Shown here: positions 46,634 through 55,615 of the stretch, piece by piece
Layout of the letters: each line of letters starts with the position of its first letter
Position numbering within the stretch: position 1 is the stretch's first letter
Position numbers and translations under genes: made by a program
Notes under the pieces: generated by a model
Told to the model about the DNA's origin: nothing
Databases searched by the model: none
The model's input: the letters and a program-made list of their open reading frames with translations, nothing else
Assembly: GCF_043290135.1 (NCBI RefSeq)
Contig: NW_027464588.1
Location: forward strand, 5,865,501-5,929,500
Length of the DNA: 64,000 nucleotides
Source of the DNA: Rhipicephalus microplus
Taxonomy: Eukaryota > Arthropoda > Arachnida > Ixodida > Ixodidae
Direction: 5' to 3'

Positions 46634-47270
46634 GCCTATGAGTCTTCACAAATATTGCATGACGTTTGCGTGCCTTCGATATGCTGCAAACAGCTGCCCA
46701 TTTATCCTAAATTGTGAGGTTACTCAGCATTCCAAGCAAGGCACACTCCACTGCCTCCACAGCAGCCATTTCTTTAGTAGCAACATGAACCGACTCGGTC
46801 GGCGTGCAGTATGAGTGTGTTCGGGCAATGCGACACAGATCTGAATTACGTGCTCGTAGGATATTGTCTACAGATAACACAAGCGATGCGAGGCATATGC
46901 AAAAAAAAATTACTAGCACGACAGAAACCAATGGCGGGTTTTCTGTAACAAGCTTGACCACAGAAAACCACTGCAAAGAGCACAGCGTATTTTTCCTATC
47001 TCAAAGGCCCCACCGACCCAACTTCATCCCGTCATTGACGTTCAGTTGCTCTAACCTGTGAAGGCAGTGAGTACGTCGTGGTGGTGGCGCTCCGCTCTCA
47101 GGTGAGTACAGTAGGGGCACGGCCAATTTTGCTTTGTGCAGCACATGTTTCAGCGACGATGAAATCACTTAAGCGGACGAACTGTTTTTGATCGAGGAGC
47201 AACTTGGAAGCTGTGTAATTGGTAAACAAGGCGTCATCTTTTAGTTATGACTGAATCTTCATATCGTAGG

Positions 47271-47307
<37 letters not shown>

Positions 47308-47389
47308 TGAACACTATGTTTTCATTTGACGTGGCTCACAAGACAACGAAACATGTTTTTGTTTAACTTAACGGCACGAGCGCTCGTGT
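46634..47389. other. spacer with a (TA)n microsatellite
   Basis: A TA dinucleotide run of about 32 bp lies at 47274-47305. Otherwise nothing recognised. Confidence 0.5.
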
Positions 47390-47715
47390 GACGACTCCTG
47401 TGCCACACTCACGGAAAAAACTTTATTTCTGTGTGGTCGCAGATCACTGGCCTTCAATATTAGTTAAATATTGAGTGAGATAGATTAGTTTAATTGTGAG
47501 CATCAAGTACTCAACATAACAGAGAGTTGGGTTCTCAACTTTTTTTGCGTTTTAAAAATGAAATTGGACAAACCATTCTAACTCTCCCTTTTATTAGTAC
47601 TTCATGTTCAGAATGAAATAACCTACCTCAATCAATATTAAACTTGTATTGAAGGCCAACGATCTGCGACACACAGAAAAAAAGTTTTCCCGTGCGTGTG
47701 GCAGGTAGTCATACT
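47390..47715. repeat. large imperfect palindrome (foldback element)
   Basis: The block CTGTGTGGTCGCAGATCACTG (47429-47449) plus flanks is mirrored at 47641-47702 (CGATCTGCGACACACAG). Similarity continues inward with decay to a centre near 47552 and outward to about 47390 and 47715. Arms are about 160 bp. No coding. It could be a MITE or foldback element. Confidence 0.7.
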
Positions 47716-48719
47716 GAAACATGCATCACCTAATTACACCCCGTCACGGTTAAAGGTGACAAATTCTGATACAAGTGCCGTTTTCAACTATTTCCTTTAC
47801 ACTAAATGCAACAAGATACCCTATAAAGAGGCCCAACATGAACATCTATGACTTCTCTTTCATTTCTTTTCTCAGCGTTGTAACTACTCTAGCAGCAGAA
47901 AAGAATAAAAATGAGCGACACGAACTTCTTGCTTTCACTTATCTTGCTTTACAGCCTGCATGGGACGTTGTTCGTAGTAAGAAGTGTAGGACCGATAATA
48001 AATCTAGTGAATTCTTTGGTTTTGACACTTTTGTTTAGCACATTTTCATATTTATTTCGTATAAAACCTAACTAAACATATCATTCCGCTTAGCCGCATC
48101 GCTCCCTTTCACGGTAATCCCGAACAAGAGGGGCCTACTAAGAGAACCGGTGACGCGTTCGTTCACTTAGCGTGCTATATTGATAGGCGCCTCCTAGCAC
48201 GCCTAAATTGGACACACCACCAGCCCTTTTTAAGGCGCCTAGGGGGATTTCGCCGTCTCCAGGCTTCGTCCTACGTCTGAGGACTTTGTAGCACGTTTAA
48301 CGAGCGCTGCTTCTATGTACCCTCAGTGGCGTCTGGTCTATTAGCTGGCGCTAATGACTTGGTCGACGAGCCCGGTAAATACGTTTTTGGCCAGTGGTAA
48401 CATTTTGCGGCATTATATTCCGCAATAAAACAAAATTGGAGCATAGTAAAATGCCTCCGAAATGTTTGTCGTTTTCTTCGAAAACCCGCCGCTCGCTCTC
48501 AAAGGCCAACGCATTTTGAGGGAACTGCGCGCTGCGGCGAAAACCACATGACTTGAGCAACTTGAAAGACTGTGCGACAGTAACGTGCTGCGTGTCAAAA
48601 ACGTTGAATAAAAAAAACTTATACTTCGAGCCATGAAATGAAATCCCGGTCAAGGCAAGAACTTCAGGGTTTTCCGGACGCGGGCATCATCAGACCATCC
48701 ACATCGTCGCTTGCTTCAA
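47716..48719. other. spacer
   Basis: Nothing recognised. Confidence 0.35.
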
Positions 48720-50928
48720 CAATTACGATCGTGCCTAAATAAGACAATATACTTCACGTATGCGCGGATTGCAAGCTTATCAACCACCAGACCGACCAGT
48801 TCTTGTTTCATATGCGAAAAATAGACGAAATCATCGATGAACCAGCGGATGCGACTAGTCCTCTACAATTGATATTAGGAAAGGATACCGGCAAGTACGC
48901 TTGATGGAATACACGAAAAAGTTCACGGTGTTTGTTACACCATTTAACGTATTCGAACACAACCAACTTCCGTTCGGGTGGAAGACCTGCGGTGAATTCT
49001 TTTGAGGAAAATGATGAACAGCGTACTTGGAGACATTAACAGAAAGTTTTGTGATGTGTACGTTGACAATACCCTAGTGTATTCAAGGACAACAGACGAC
49101 CATATATCTTACTTTCCAGCAGTGTTGCAAGCACTCAGTGATGCAAAACTAAAAATCAATGCGAAGAAAATTGAGTTCTTTAGTCACACGGTGGTATTTT
49201 CAGACAGGCGCAAAATAGAGAGTGGATGACAAAACGAAGAGTACCAAAAAATAAAGCGTGCAGCGAATCAGATCTGCTGCGGAGCCCCACGACGTTCCTT
49301 CACTTCCTGTGGTTGTAGGACTTGCAGAGCGCTTCCGAGCATTTTTAACAGACTAGGCCAAGAAGACCAATTGTCTCGTAACCTTGACATAAAAAGATGT
49401 TCCGTTCTTGCGGACGGATAAATGTGAAATTATCTTTGTAGAGCGAAAGACCACCATTTCCTGTGACCTTGTTGTGACGTTTCCAGATTTTACCTTGGCA
49501 GTCAAACTCTAAATCGGTGCTTCCCATCAAGGAAATGGGGCTGTTTTTCACCAAAGAAATGACAAAGAGAATGTGACTCAACTGCTACAAGTGATCAGAT
49601 ATTTTTAATATACGTTTATCGAAACCCAAATTATAATTACATCAGAAAAAAAGCAAAACTAGCAGTTTCTAAGGCCTTGAGTTATTTTAGAGCATAGTTG
49701 AAAGTGAGATGTTTTATTTAAGCTGTTCACCGACAGCCCGACCTTCACCTATCGGCGGCTTCTCGCACAGCCAAAGGGGAGAATTGCGCGCTAGATAAGC
49801 GGAATTCAACAGTACACGTTCGATGTAGCTCATCGTCCGGGACAAAGTCACCAAGATGCGGATGCAATATCCAGAACACACATTCCCCAAGACAAGACAG
49901 TTGAGCACGTAAACTTGGCAAGGCCGTGGGAAGGAACTACTAAATTCATATTTTGAAAAGGAAAAGTATGTGTAGCTGATACCGAAGTGGAAACCATTCT
50001 GAGGCTCTACTACAATAGCCCGAAATCTGGAGGGCACGATGAATTTCGAAGAACGTACAAGAAGCTAACTGCAAGGTTCACGTGGACGAACATGAAGGCG
50101 GGTATTACATTTAAACATGCCAAGAATGCCGGGTCTTCAAAGCAAAATTTTGTCCACAATAAACGATAACGCTGGAATACTCTGAGGTATCTCTGGAGGT
50201 ACTGCACCTCGACTTTGCTGAAAAGAAGATTGTAAGGACATGCTGAAAATGCAAGCCTTTCTGGTTGTCGTCAATGAGTGCACACGCCGTGTAGCTGCTA
50301 AGGCAGGCAGAGAAGATACGAATGCAGCAATTTCATATCTCAAACGGGAAATCTTCAAAGACGTTAGATGGGAGCCGACAGATGGAAACAACGAAAAAGA
50401 GAAGTCCCCCTTTTCAAACGTCGTCCAACTTGTCTGAGTCAGCTCCACTGCTAACCCTAATTATCTCAAAAATCGTAAAGAAATTCTTGCAGAGAACAGA
50501 CGGGCTTTACAAAGTCCTAAGCTTCGACAATGTGCAAAAAAGATAAGGGCATAAAATTACGCTTTGCAGCCCAACATCACCCTGAAGACAAATTCCTGGC
50601 TTTCGGAAAATCAAGTTGGCTGCCCCCTGATATAGAGCAGGATTAAGGGGACAATACCCTCAAAAACAACATAAGGTGGTTGAGTGGAACCAACGATATA
50701 GCCATACAATGAATTGAAGTTTTGATAAGCGTCATCGATCAAAGATCACCAATGTGCAGCCTGGAAGCATGGTCCTGTTGCGAAAAAGACTCGACTCTAA
50801 GTCTCATGTTACTGGTCTCTACTTCCGCATCATGACCACAAAGCGACAAGGTGTACTCAACGCGGTATATTACCAGGGATCTCGGGGCAAGGTGGAAAAG
50901 GCATCTCTAACAAACATATTGTTTTAAG
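48720..50928 (+). pseudogene. gypsy-type pol remnant (RT, RNase H end, integrase)
   Basis: RT phrases appear in changing frames: LINHQTDQFLFHMRKIDEI (near 48780), then KFCDVYVDNTLVYSRT, where YVDN replaces YVDD (near 49060), and AKLKINAKKIEFFSHTVVF. RNase H ends with YTFDVAHRPGQSHQDADA (near 49820). The integrase zinc-binding region reads LRLYYNSPKSGGHDEFRRTY (50000), the core shows FLVVVNECTRRVAAKAGRE (50260), and the C-terminus GSMVLLRKRLDSKSHVTG ends at 50926. It differs from the gypsy elements at 29.4 kb and 55.4 kb. Gag and LTRs are not seen. Confidence 0.8.
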
Positions 50929-50972
50929 ACTACATCACACTGAAGAAGCAAGAGAGACACACAGCGAGCAAG

Positions 50973-51018
50973 AGTGGGCACGGCGAAAACACAAGAGTGG
51001 GCACGGCGAAAACACAAG
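50973..51018 (+). repeat. 23-bp duplication at the 5' end of copy B
   Basis: The 23 bases starting AGTGGGCACGGCG at 50973 repeat at once at 50996. This start equals the base after TC in the monomer Inr. It may be a template-switch scar made at the end of cDNA synthesis. Confidence 0.9.
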
Positions 51019-51034
51019 AAACGGAGCACTCACC

Positions 51035-52429
51035 ATGCGTCCCGTCTTCTTGTTTCAGATGGCCCTACTACCCATTGTCGCTGCCTCTTGGACACCGCCA
51101 AATTGTACCGGCACTTCGTGTGCTTGGGGAACAAACAACAGCTTCACCGATTTTAAAATCAACTGGACCTCATGCCTTCAAGAAGATATCGGCAGCGCAT
51201 GCGTGACATCGGCCAGCTCAACGCATATAAAAGAGCAACTGCAAGTTGGATTCTTCAGTGGGCACGGCGAAAACACAAGAAACGGAGCACTCACCATGCG
51301 TCCCGTCTTCTTGTTTCAGATGGCCCTACTACCCATTGTCGCTGCCTCTTGGACACCGCCAAATTGTACCGGCACTTCGTGTGCTTGGGGAACAAACAAC
51401 AGCTTCACCGATTTTAAAATCAACTGGACCTCATGCCTTCAAGAAGATATCGGCAGCGCATGCGTGACATCGGCCAGCTCAACGCATATAAAAGAGCAAC
51501 TGCAAGTTGGATTCTTCAGTGGGCACGGCGAAAACACAAGAAACGGAGCACTCACCATGCGTCCCGTCTTCTTGTTTCAGGTTAGTTGTGTATGCTCATA
51601 CCGTAGTGATGAGAGAGGTATTGTTGTCGTGCCGTGCCCACGGACTATGCTTGCTTTAGCGTACGAGTGTTACTGTGTGTGCAAATTGTTACTTTGTGGC
51701 GATGTGGAACTTAATCCTGGTCCCACCAATACTGAAATGCTCCAGACGCTGATACAAGGCCAACAGGCTATCAGGGATGATTTAGCAGAACTTAAAAAGC
51801 GGTTGGAAGCAGCAGAGAAAAGTGTTCACTCTTTTTCGACCAGAATGACCAAATTAGAAACGAATGTAAAAGAAATAGCACGGAAAGCAGATAATTTTGA
51901 AACTCTTAACAATTCTGTCGGAAAAATCCAGCAAACACTTGTGTTGCAGCAGAAAAAAATTACAGAGCTGGAAGACCGCAGTCGGATATCGAACCTTGTA
52001 GTGTTTGGCATAGATGAGCGAGCGAATGAAACGGAGGATGTTCTACGGCAGACAATAATCAAAGAGGTTTTCGAGGATAAGCTGGGCGTGAAATGCTTGT
52101 CCGTTGCTAGAATACATCGCTTGGGGAAACGTCCAGGGAAGCGACCTGTAATCCTGTTTTTTCAAAATTATGTGGAAAAACAACAAGTACTACAGAATTG
52201 CAAAAAACTGAAGGGTACCCAAATTTCCGTGCAAAATGATTTCTCTGCTGAAACGCTAAGAAAACGAAAATTGCTATGGCAAAGCGCGAAAGCCGAAAAA
52301 GAGCAAGGGAAGAAGGTTGTGCTGGTGAAAGATAAGCTGCGTGTCGATTCACAGTTCTACGCATGGGATGATGTTTCGAACACACGTGTTGTTGTTCGAT
52401 CGGGGAAAGATCCCACACAAACCGCGTAG
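51035..52429 (+). CDS. LINE ORF1 with repeat leader, 2A motif, coiled coil and RRM-like domain
   Basis: The protein is 464 residues from the first ATG. Residues 1-174 are two 87-residue repeats encoded by promoter monomers. Residues about 175-220 form a Cys-rich, hydrophobic leader (MLALAYECYCVCKLLLC), and residues 222-230 are the 2A motif GDVELNPGP. After that comes a coiled coil (about 235-305, LAELKKRLEAAEKSV and on), an RRM-like segment (SNLVVFGIDE, about 325) with RIHRLGKRPGKRP, and a C-terminal domain (ISVQNDFSAETLRKRKLLW). This is the layout of L1-ORF1p-like chaperones. If 2A works, the leader and the RNA-binding part are separate proteins. Starts at 51296 or 51557 would shorten only the leader. 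The leader could act as a signal peptide, as known for some sea-urchin 2A sequences. That is inference. Confidence 0.9.
   Translation: MRPVFLFQMALLPIVAASWTPPNCTGTSCAWGTNNSFTDFKINWTSCLQEDIGSACVTSASSTHIKEQLQVGFFSGHGENTRNGALTMRPVFLFQMALLPIVAASWTPPNCTGTSCAWGTNNSFTDFKINWTSCLQEDIGSACVTSASSTHIKEQLQVGFFSGHGENTRNGALTMRPVFLFQVSCVCSYRSDERGIVVVPCPRTMLALAYECYCVCKLLLCGDVELNPGPTNTEMLQTLIQGQQAIRDDLAELKKRLEAAEKSVHSFSTRMTKLETNVKEIARKADNFETLNNSVGKIQQTLVLQQKKITELEDRSRISNLVVFGIDERANETEDVLRQTIIKEVFEDKLGVKCLSVARIHRLGKRPGKRPVILFFQNYVEKQQVLQNCKKLKGTQISVQNDFSAETLRKRKLLWQSAKAEKEQGKKVVLVKDKLRVDSQFYAWDDVSNTRVVVRSGKDPTQTA
51226..51259 (+). promoter_or_regulatory. Pol II core promoter in monomer 1 (TATA and TCAGT Inr)
   Basis: TATAAAAG at 51226-51233 and TCAGT at 51255-51259 put the T of TATA at -31 relative to the Inr A (51257). 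The ORF1 ATG at 51296 is 39 nt downstream. TCAGT is the arthropod initiator consensus. Confidence 0.75.
51487..51520 (+). promoter_or_regulatory. Pol II core promoter in monomer 2
   Basis: Identical to the promoter in monomer 1, 261 bp later: TATAAAAG at 51487-51494, Inr A at 51518, ATG at 51557. A transcript starting here would encode ORF1 with a single leader and no protein repeat. Confidence 0.75.
51698..51724 (+). other. 2A (StopGo) motif GDVELNPGP
   Basis: Full match to D(V/I)ExNPGP, at codons 222-230 of the longest ORF1 or 48-56 from the third ATG. Upstream KLLLC gives the hydrophobic context that 2A needs. Cleavage would leave Pro as the first residue of the downstream product. Confidence 0.88.
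52427..52429 (+). other. lone TAG between ORF1 and ORF2, same frame
   Basis: TAG is followed by C (TAG-CTT), and the next ten codons are open into VLSFNARS of ORF2. No AUG lies between the stop and the catalytic Asn at 52472; the first in-frame AUG is at 52514. So ORF2 needs readthrough, re-initiation at a non-AUG codon, or a spliced/edited form. Confidence 0.75.
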
Positions 52430-55177
52430 CTTTCACAGTCTGCACCTAAGAACCTGCGTGTGCTCTCTTTCAACGCCAGAAGCATTGTGAATAAAGTAGA
52501 CAAATTAGAACAAATGCTTTTGACCTACGCCCCTCATGTGGTTGTTATCACTGAGACTTGGTTACATGATGGTGTAGGTGATGACGAAATTATTCCCCCC
52601 GGCTATCAGATGCACAGGCGTGATCGAGGCACACGTGGCGGAGGAGTTGCTGTTGTCTCTAAACTCGGTATCGATGTATGTTTAATAAATCAGATTGCCG
52701 ACCATGAAAGCCTGTTCCTAAACGTCACTATAAACGGTTTAACCTTTATGCTTTGTGCTGTTTATAAAGCCCCGGAAGCACCAGATTCTTTTCTTGAAAA
52801 ACTTTACGACCATCTTCTTTTGAACCGCATGCGACACATCATCATTACAGGTGACTTCAACCTTCCAGCTATGAAATGGAACAATTTAGCTTACGGGCAA
52901 TCTAAATCGAGTGATATTATCTTAGACACAATGTTAACTTTGAACCTTGAACAAATTATCTGTGAACCTACGCGAAACAGTGCTGTATTGGACTTATTTT
53001 TTGTAAGCGATATCTTTTTAAATGGTGTTGTTAATATTGAAAATGGAGTGTCAGACCACAGCTTATTGTTTTTTTCCTGGCCTTATCAATGTTCTGTAGT
53101 GCATTCGCGTACAAATAGAGTGAGCGTCAAAGACTTTGACCGTGCTGATGATACATCAATCACAGATTACTTGGAGAGTGCACTAAGCTTCAGCCCGAAT
53201 GATGATGTGCATGTGTTGTGGACGCGATTTAAAAGTTCGGTCTCGTTCTCCATCCAACAGTTTGTCCCAATCCGTAAGGTACGCAAAAATCGTAAACATC
53301 CATGGATAACTCGGGAGATGATCCACATTAAACGCAAGATCAAACGACTTAGAAAAAGTAAAAGCGACGTAGCTCTCGAGACCATCGATGCTTTGAAAAT
53401 AAATTTGGCAACTAAACTAAACGACGCTAAGACACATTACTATGAAGTCACTTTGCCTTCATTCATTACAGAAGATCCGGCTAAATTCTGGAGATTTCTT
53501 GCCCAAACCAACGAACCAGTGAATAAAATTAAGCTTAACGATAAATACGAAACTGACGGCTTTTTAATATCGCAGGCTTTTAATACATACTTTCACAGCG
53601 TCTTCACACCTTCAAGCGCTAATGTGCCCTTACCAGCAACTATTCTTAAAGATGTGGACATTCCTATTGTCACAAGCGAAGGTGTTTTGATTTTGCTAAG
53701 AAAACTGAGCACTAAAAAAAGTATAGGACCAGATCAAATTCCAAATACCTTTTTAAAGCGCTATTCTGTACAAATAAGCGATTTTTTGGCAGAGTTATTT
53801 AACAGATCATTGCGCAGTTGTGAAGTTCCGCATGACTGGAAGATTGCTCGTGTTATGCCCATCCATAAGAAAGGAGATAAATCAATAGTTTCTAATTACA
53901 GGCCAATCTCTTTAACTTCAGTGAGTTGCAAGCTACTGGAGCACATAGTGGCGCACAATATTCAATGCTTTTTAACAGAAAATAACGTCTTGTCTCCCTG
54001 CCAACATGGATTCCGGAAGGGATTGTCCACGACAACGCAATTAGTAACAACTATCCACGAACTTATCGCAGTATTGGATCGATCGGGGCAGACTGATATA
54101 CTACTACTTGATTTCTCTAAGGCGTTTGATAAGGTTCCGCATAGTAAATTACTTCTGAAATTACATAATATAGGATTGCCGCTTTATCTTATTAAATGGG
54201 TTGAATCTTATTTAACCGACAGAAAGCAGTTCGTTGAAGTTAAATCCAGTGTATCTAGGATGCTCAATGTTACTTCTGGTGTGCCGCAGGGAAGTGTATT
54301 GGGGCCACTATTATTTCTTATATATGTAAATGACATAGTGCAAAAAATTCCTGAATCAGTGTCTATCAAACTTTTCGCAGATGACTGTGTTGTATTTAAA
54401 GAAATAACCTGCTCTGAAGACCATAACCTTTTACAGCAAACTCTTCGCGACATCGAATATTGGTGCACAACGTGGGACATGGAATTAAATGTTGATAAAA
54501 CAGTGCTCATGAATATAACGCGAAAAACAAACCCAAGTGTATTTACCTACAGTATTCATGGTTCTCCCGTTCAATCAGTAACGCAATATAAGTATTTGGG
54601 GATCACCATTTCAAGTGACATGACGTGGCGGGCACACATTTCGTCAATTTGCACTTCTGCTTTTCGGAAACTGTGTTTTTTAAAAAGGAAGCTCACAAAG
54701 GCTACTGTGAATGTTAAACTCCAAGCGTATAATGCTATTATCAGACCTAAATTGGAGTATGCATCCGTGGTATGGGACCCGTACACAAAAAAGGATATAC
54801 ACAGCTTAGAAGCGCTACAAAAGAAAGCCATCAGATTTATATTTAATAAATACAAAAGGCTAGATTCCCCAACTCAACTCATGAAAGCTCACAATATCCC
54901 CCCGCTAGCTGTCCGCCGAAAAATCAGTCGACTTAAGTTCTTGCGTAATATTTTAAACGGTAAGCTTAGTATGTCTGCACCCTCATATTTGACAGCCACT
55001 ACAGCCAGAACTACGCGCAACACTCACAAACACACCCTTCAACACATTTTTGCCAAAACAGAGGCATTCAAGCAGAGTTTTTTTCCCCGCAGTGTTTCGG
55101 ATTGGAATGGTCTGCCCGAGTTTATTTGCGAGGCAGACAATTTTGATGAAGCCCTTGAACGGCATCTGTCATGTTGA
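52430..55177 (+). CDS. LINE ORF2: APE endonuclease and reverse transcriptase
   Basis: Open from the TAG to 55177, about 915 codons. The endonuclease shows NARS (Asn at 52472), TETWL, RRDRGTRGGGVAVV, YKAPEA, TGDFNLP and SDHSLL. RT shows SIGPDQIPNTFLKR, RVMPIHKKGDKS, NYRPISLTSV, HGFRKGLSTTTQLV, LDFSKAFDKVPH, SGVPQGSVLGPLLF and the catalytic KLFADDCVVF (54371-54400). A thumb region (YKYLGITISSDMTW), WDPYTKKDI and a C-terminal RRKISRLKFLRNIL follow. All catalytic residues are present. The enzyme nicks DNA and copies the element RNA at the nick. No RNase H. Sequence style fits the CR1/L2 group; the exact clade needs a tree. Confidence 0.95.
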   Translation, partial: LSQSAPKNLRVLSFNARSIVNKVDKLEQMLLTYAPHVVVITETWLHDGVGDDEIIPPGYQMHRRDRGTRGGGVAVVSKLGIDVCLINQIADHESLFLNVTINGLTFMLCAVYKAPEAPDSFLEKLYDHLLLNRMRHIIITGDFNLPAMKWNNLAYGQSKSSDIILDTMLTLNLEQIICEPTRNSAVLDLFFVSDIFLNGVVNIENGVSDHSLLFFSWPYQCSVVHSRTNRVSVKDFDRADDTSITDYLESALSFSPNDDVHVLWTRFKSSVSFSIQQFVPIRKVRKNRKHPWITREMIHIKRKIKRLRKSKSDVALETIDALKINLATKLNDAKTHYYEVTLPSFITEDPAKFWRFLAQTNEPVNKIKLNDKYETDGFLISQAFNTYFHSVFTPSSANVPLPATILKDVDIPIVTSEGVLILLRKLSTKKSIGPDQIPNTFLKRYSVQISDFLAELFNRSLRSCEVPHDWKIARVMPIHKKGDKSIVSNYRPISLTSVSCKLLEHIVAHNIQCFLTENNVLSPCQHGFRKGLSTTTQLVTTIHELIAVLDRSGQTDILLLDFSKAFDKVPHSKLLLKLHNIGLPLYLIKWVESYLTDRKQFVEVKSSVSRMLNVTSGVPQGSVLGPLLFLIYVNDIVQKIPESVSIKLFADDCVVFKEITCSEDHNLLQQTLRDIEYWCTTWDMELNVDKTVLMNITRKTNPSVFTYSIHGSPVQSVTQYKYLGITISSDMTWRAHISSICTSAFRKLCFLKRKLTKATVNVKLQAYNAIIRPKLEYASVVWDPYTKKDIHSLEALQKKAIRFIFNKYKRLDSPTQLMKAHNIPPLAVRRKISRLKFLRNILNGKLSMSAPSYLTATTARTTRNTHKHTLQHIFAKTEAFKQSFFPRSVSDWNGLPEFICEADNFDEALERHLSC

Positions 55178-55395
55178 ACATTGAATCGCTGAGACTTATT
55201 GTGAGAGTGTTGTATTGTATTGGTGCTGTTTTTTTTTTTTCTTTCTTTGTTTAAAAATTACTTTCATGACATGTGGTGTTAGTATTGTTAATCGATTATT
55301 TCTGTACTGTTCTCCTTGATTTTGTAAACCCACTCCTGCCTGGGCCATGGTGGCCTGCAGTATTGTGAAATAAAATAAATAAATAAATAAATAAA
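55178..55395 (+). other. 3' UTR and AAAT tail of copy B
   Basis: The 3' UTR ends CTGGGCCATGGTGGCCTGC, a small palindromic GGCC-CATGGTGGCC region, then TGTGAAATAAAATAAATAAATAAA. The short AAAT array replaces a poly(A), as in CR1-like LINEs. The fragment at 31950 has a related end. Confidence 0.75.
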
Positions 55396-55615
55396 AGACG
55401 ACGTGATTCTGGGATGTGGGGCACGCTCTCGCTTGCCATTTTGGATTACGCTTGGTGTCGTGCAAATATATTTCAACTTTAACCTTGTTTCTCTGTGTGC
55501 CCACCCATAACATTTTGGCGGAAGTGCTGGGCAGCAAAGCACGACGGAGCTTCGCAGCAGATACCAAGTTGCCGCTTCTAACATATCTACCGACAGGAAT
55601 GATGCGCCAACAGCC

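Larger units (their letters stand above)
51059..51580 (+). repeat. 261-bp promoter monomers, two full copies after a 5' partial
   Basis: Units 51059-51319 and 51320-51580 appear identical, preceded by a partial unit from 50996. 261 bp is 87 codons, so all copies stay in the ORF1 frame and encode 87-residue repeats. In-frame ATGs lie at 51035, 51296 and 51557, each preceded by CACTCACC. The last unit ends at CAG followed by GTTAGT, where unique ORF1 sequence begins. Confidence 0.93.
50973..55395 (+). mobile_element. CR1/L2-type LINE, copy B, apparently intact
   Basis: The order is two-plus promoter monomers, ORF1 (464 codons), a single TAG, ORF2 (about 915 codons) and a 3' UTR ending GGCCTGCAGTATTGTG then an AAAT array (55373-55395). 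Both reading frames are free of stops and catalytic motifs are complete, so it could be mobile. The 5' end coincides with the Inr of the monomer promoter. I see no clear target duplication. It sits between two different gypsy remnants. Copy A (1-2773) is a relative with different monomer sequence. Confidence 0.9.

Noticed and set aside
51698..51724. 2A motif as a sign of an integrated picorna-like virus
   Set aside because: The surrounding frame is a LINE ORF1 followed by APE endonuclease and RT, with no capsid, helicase or RNA polymerase motifs.
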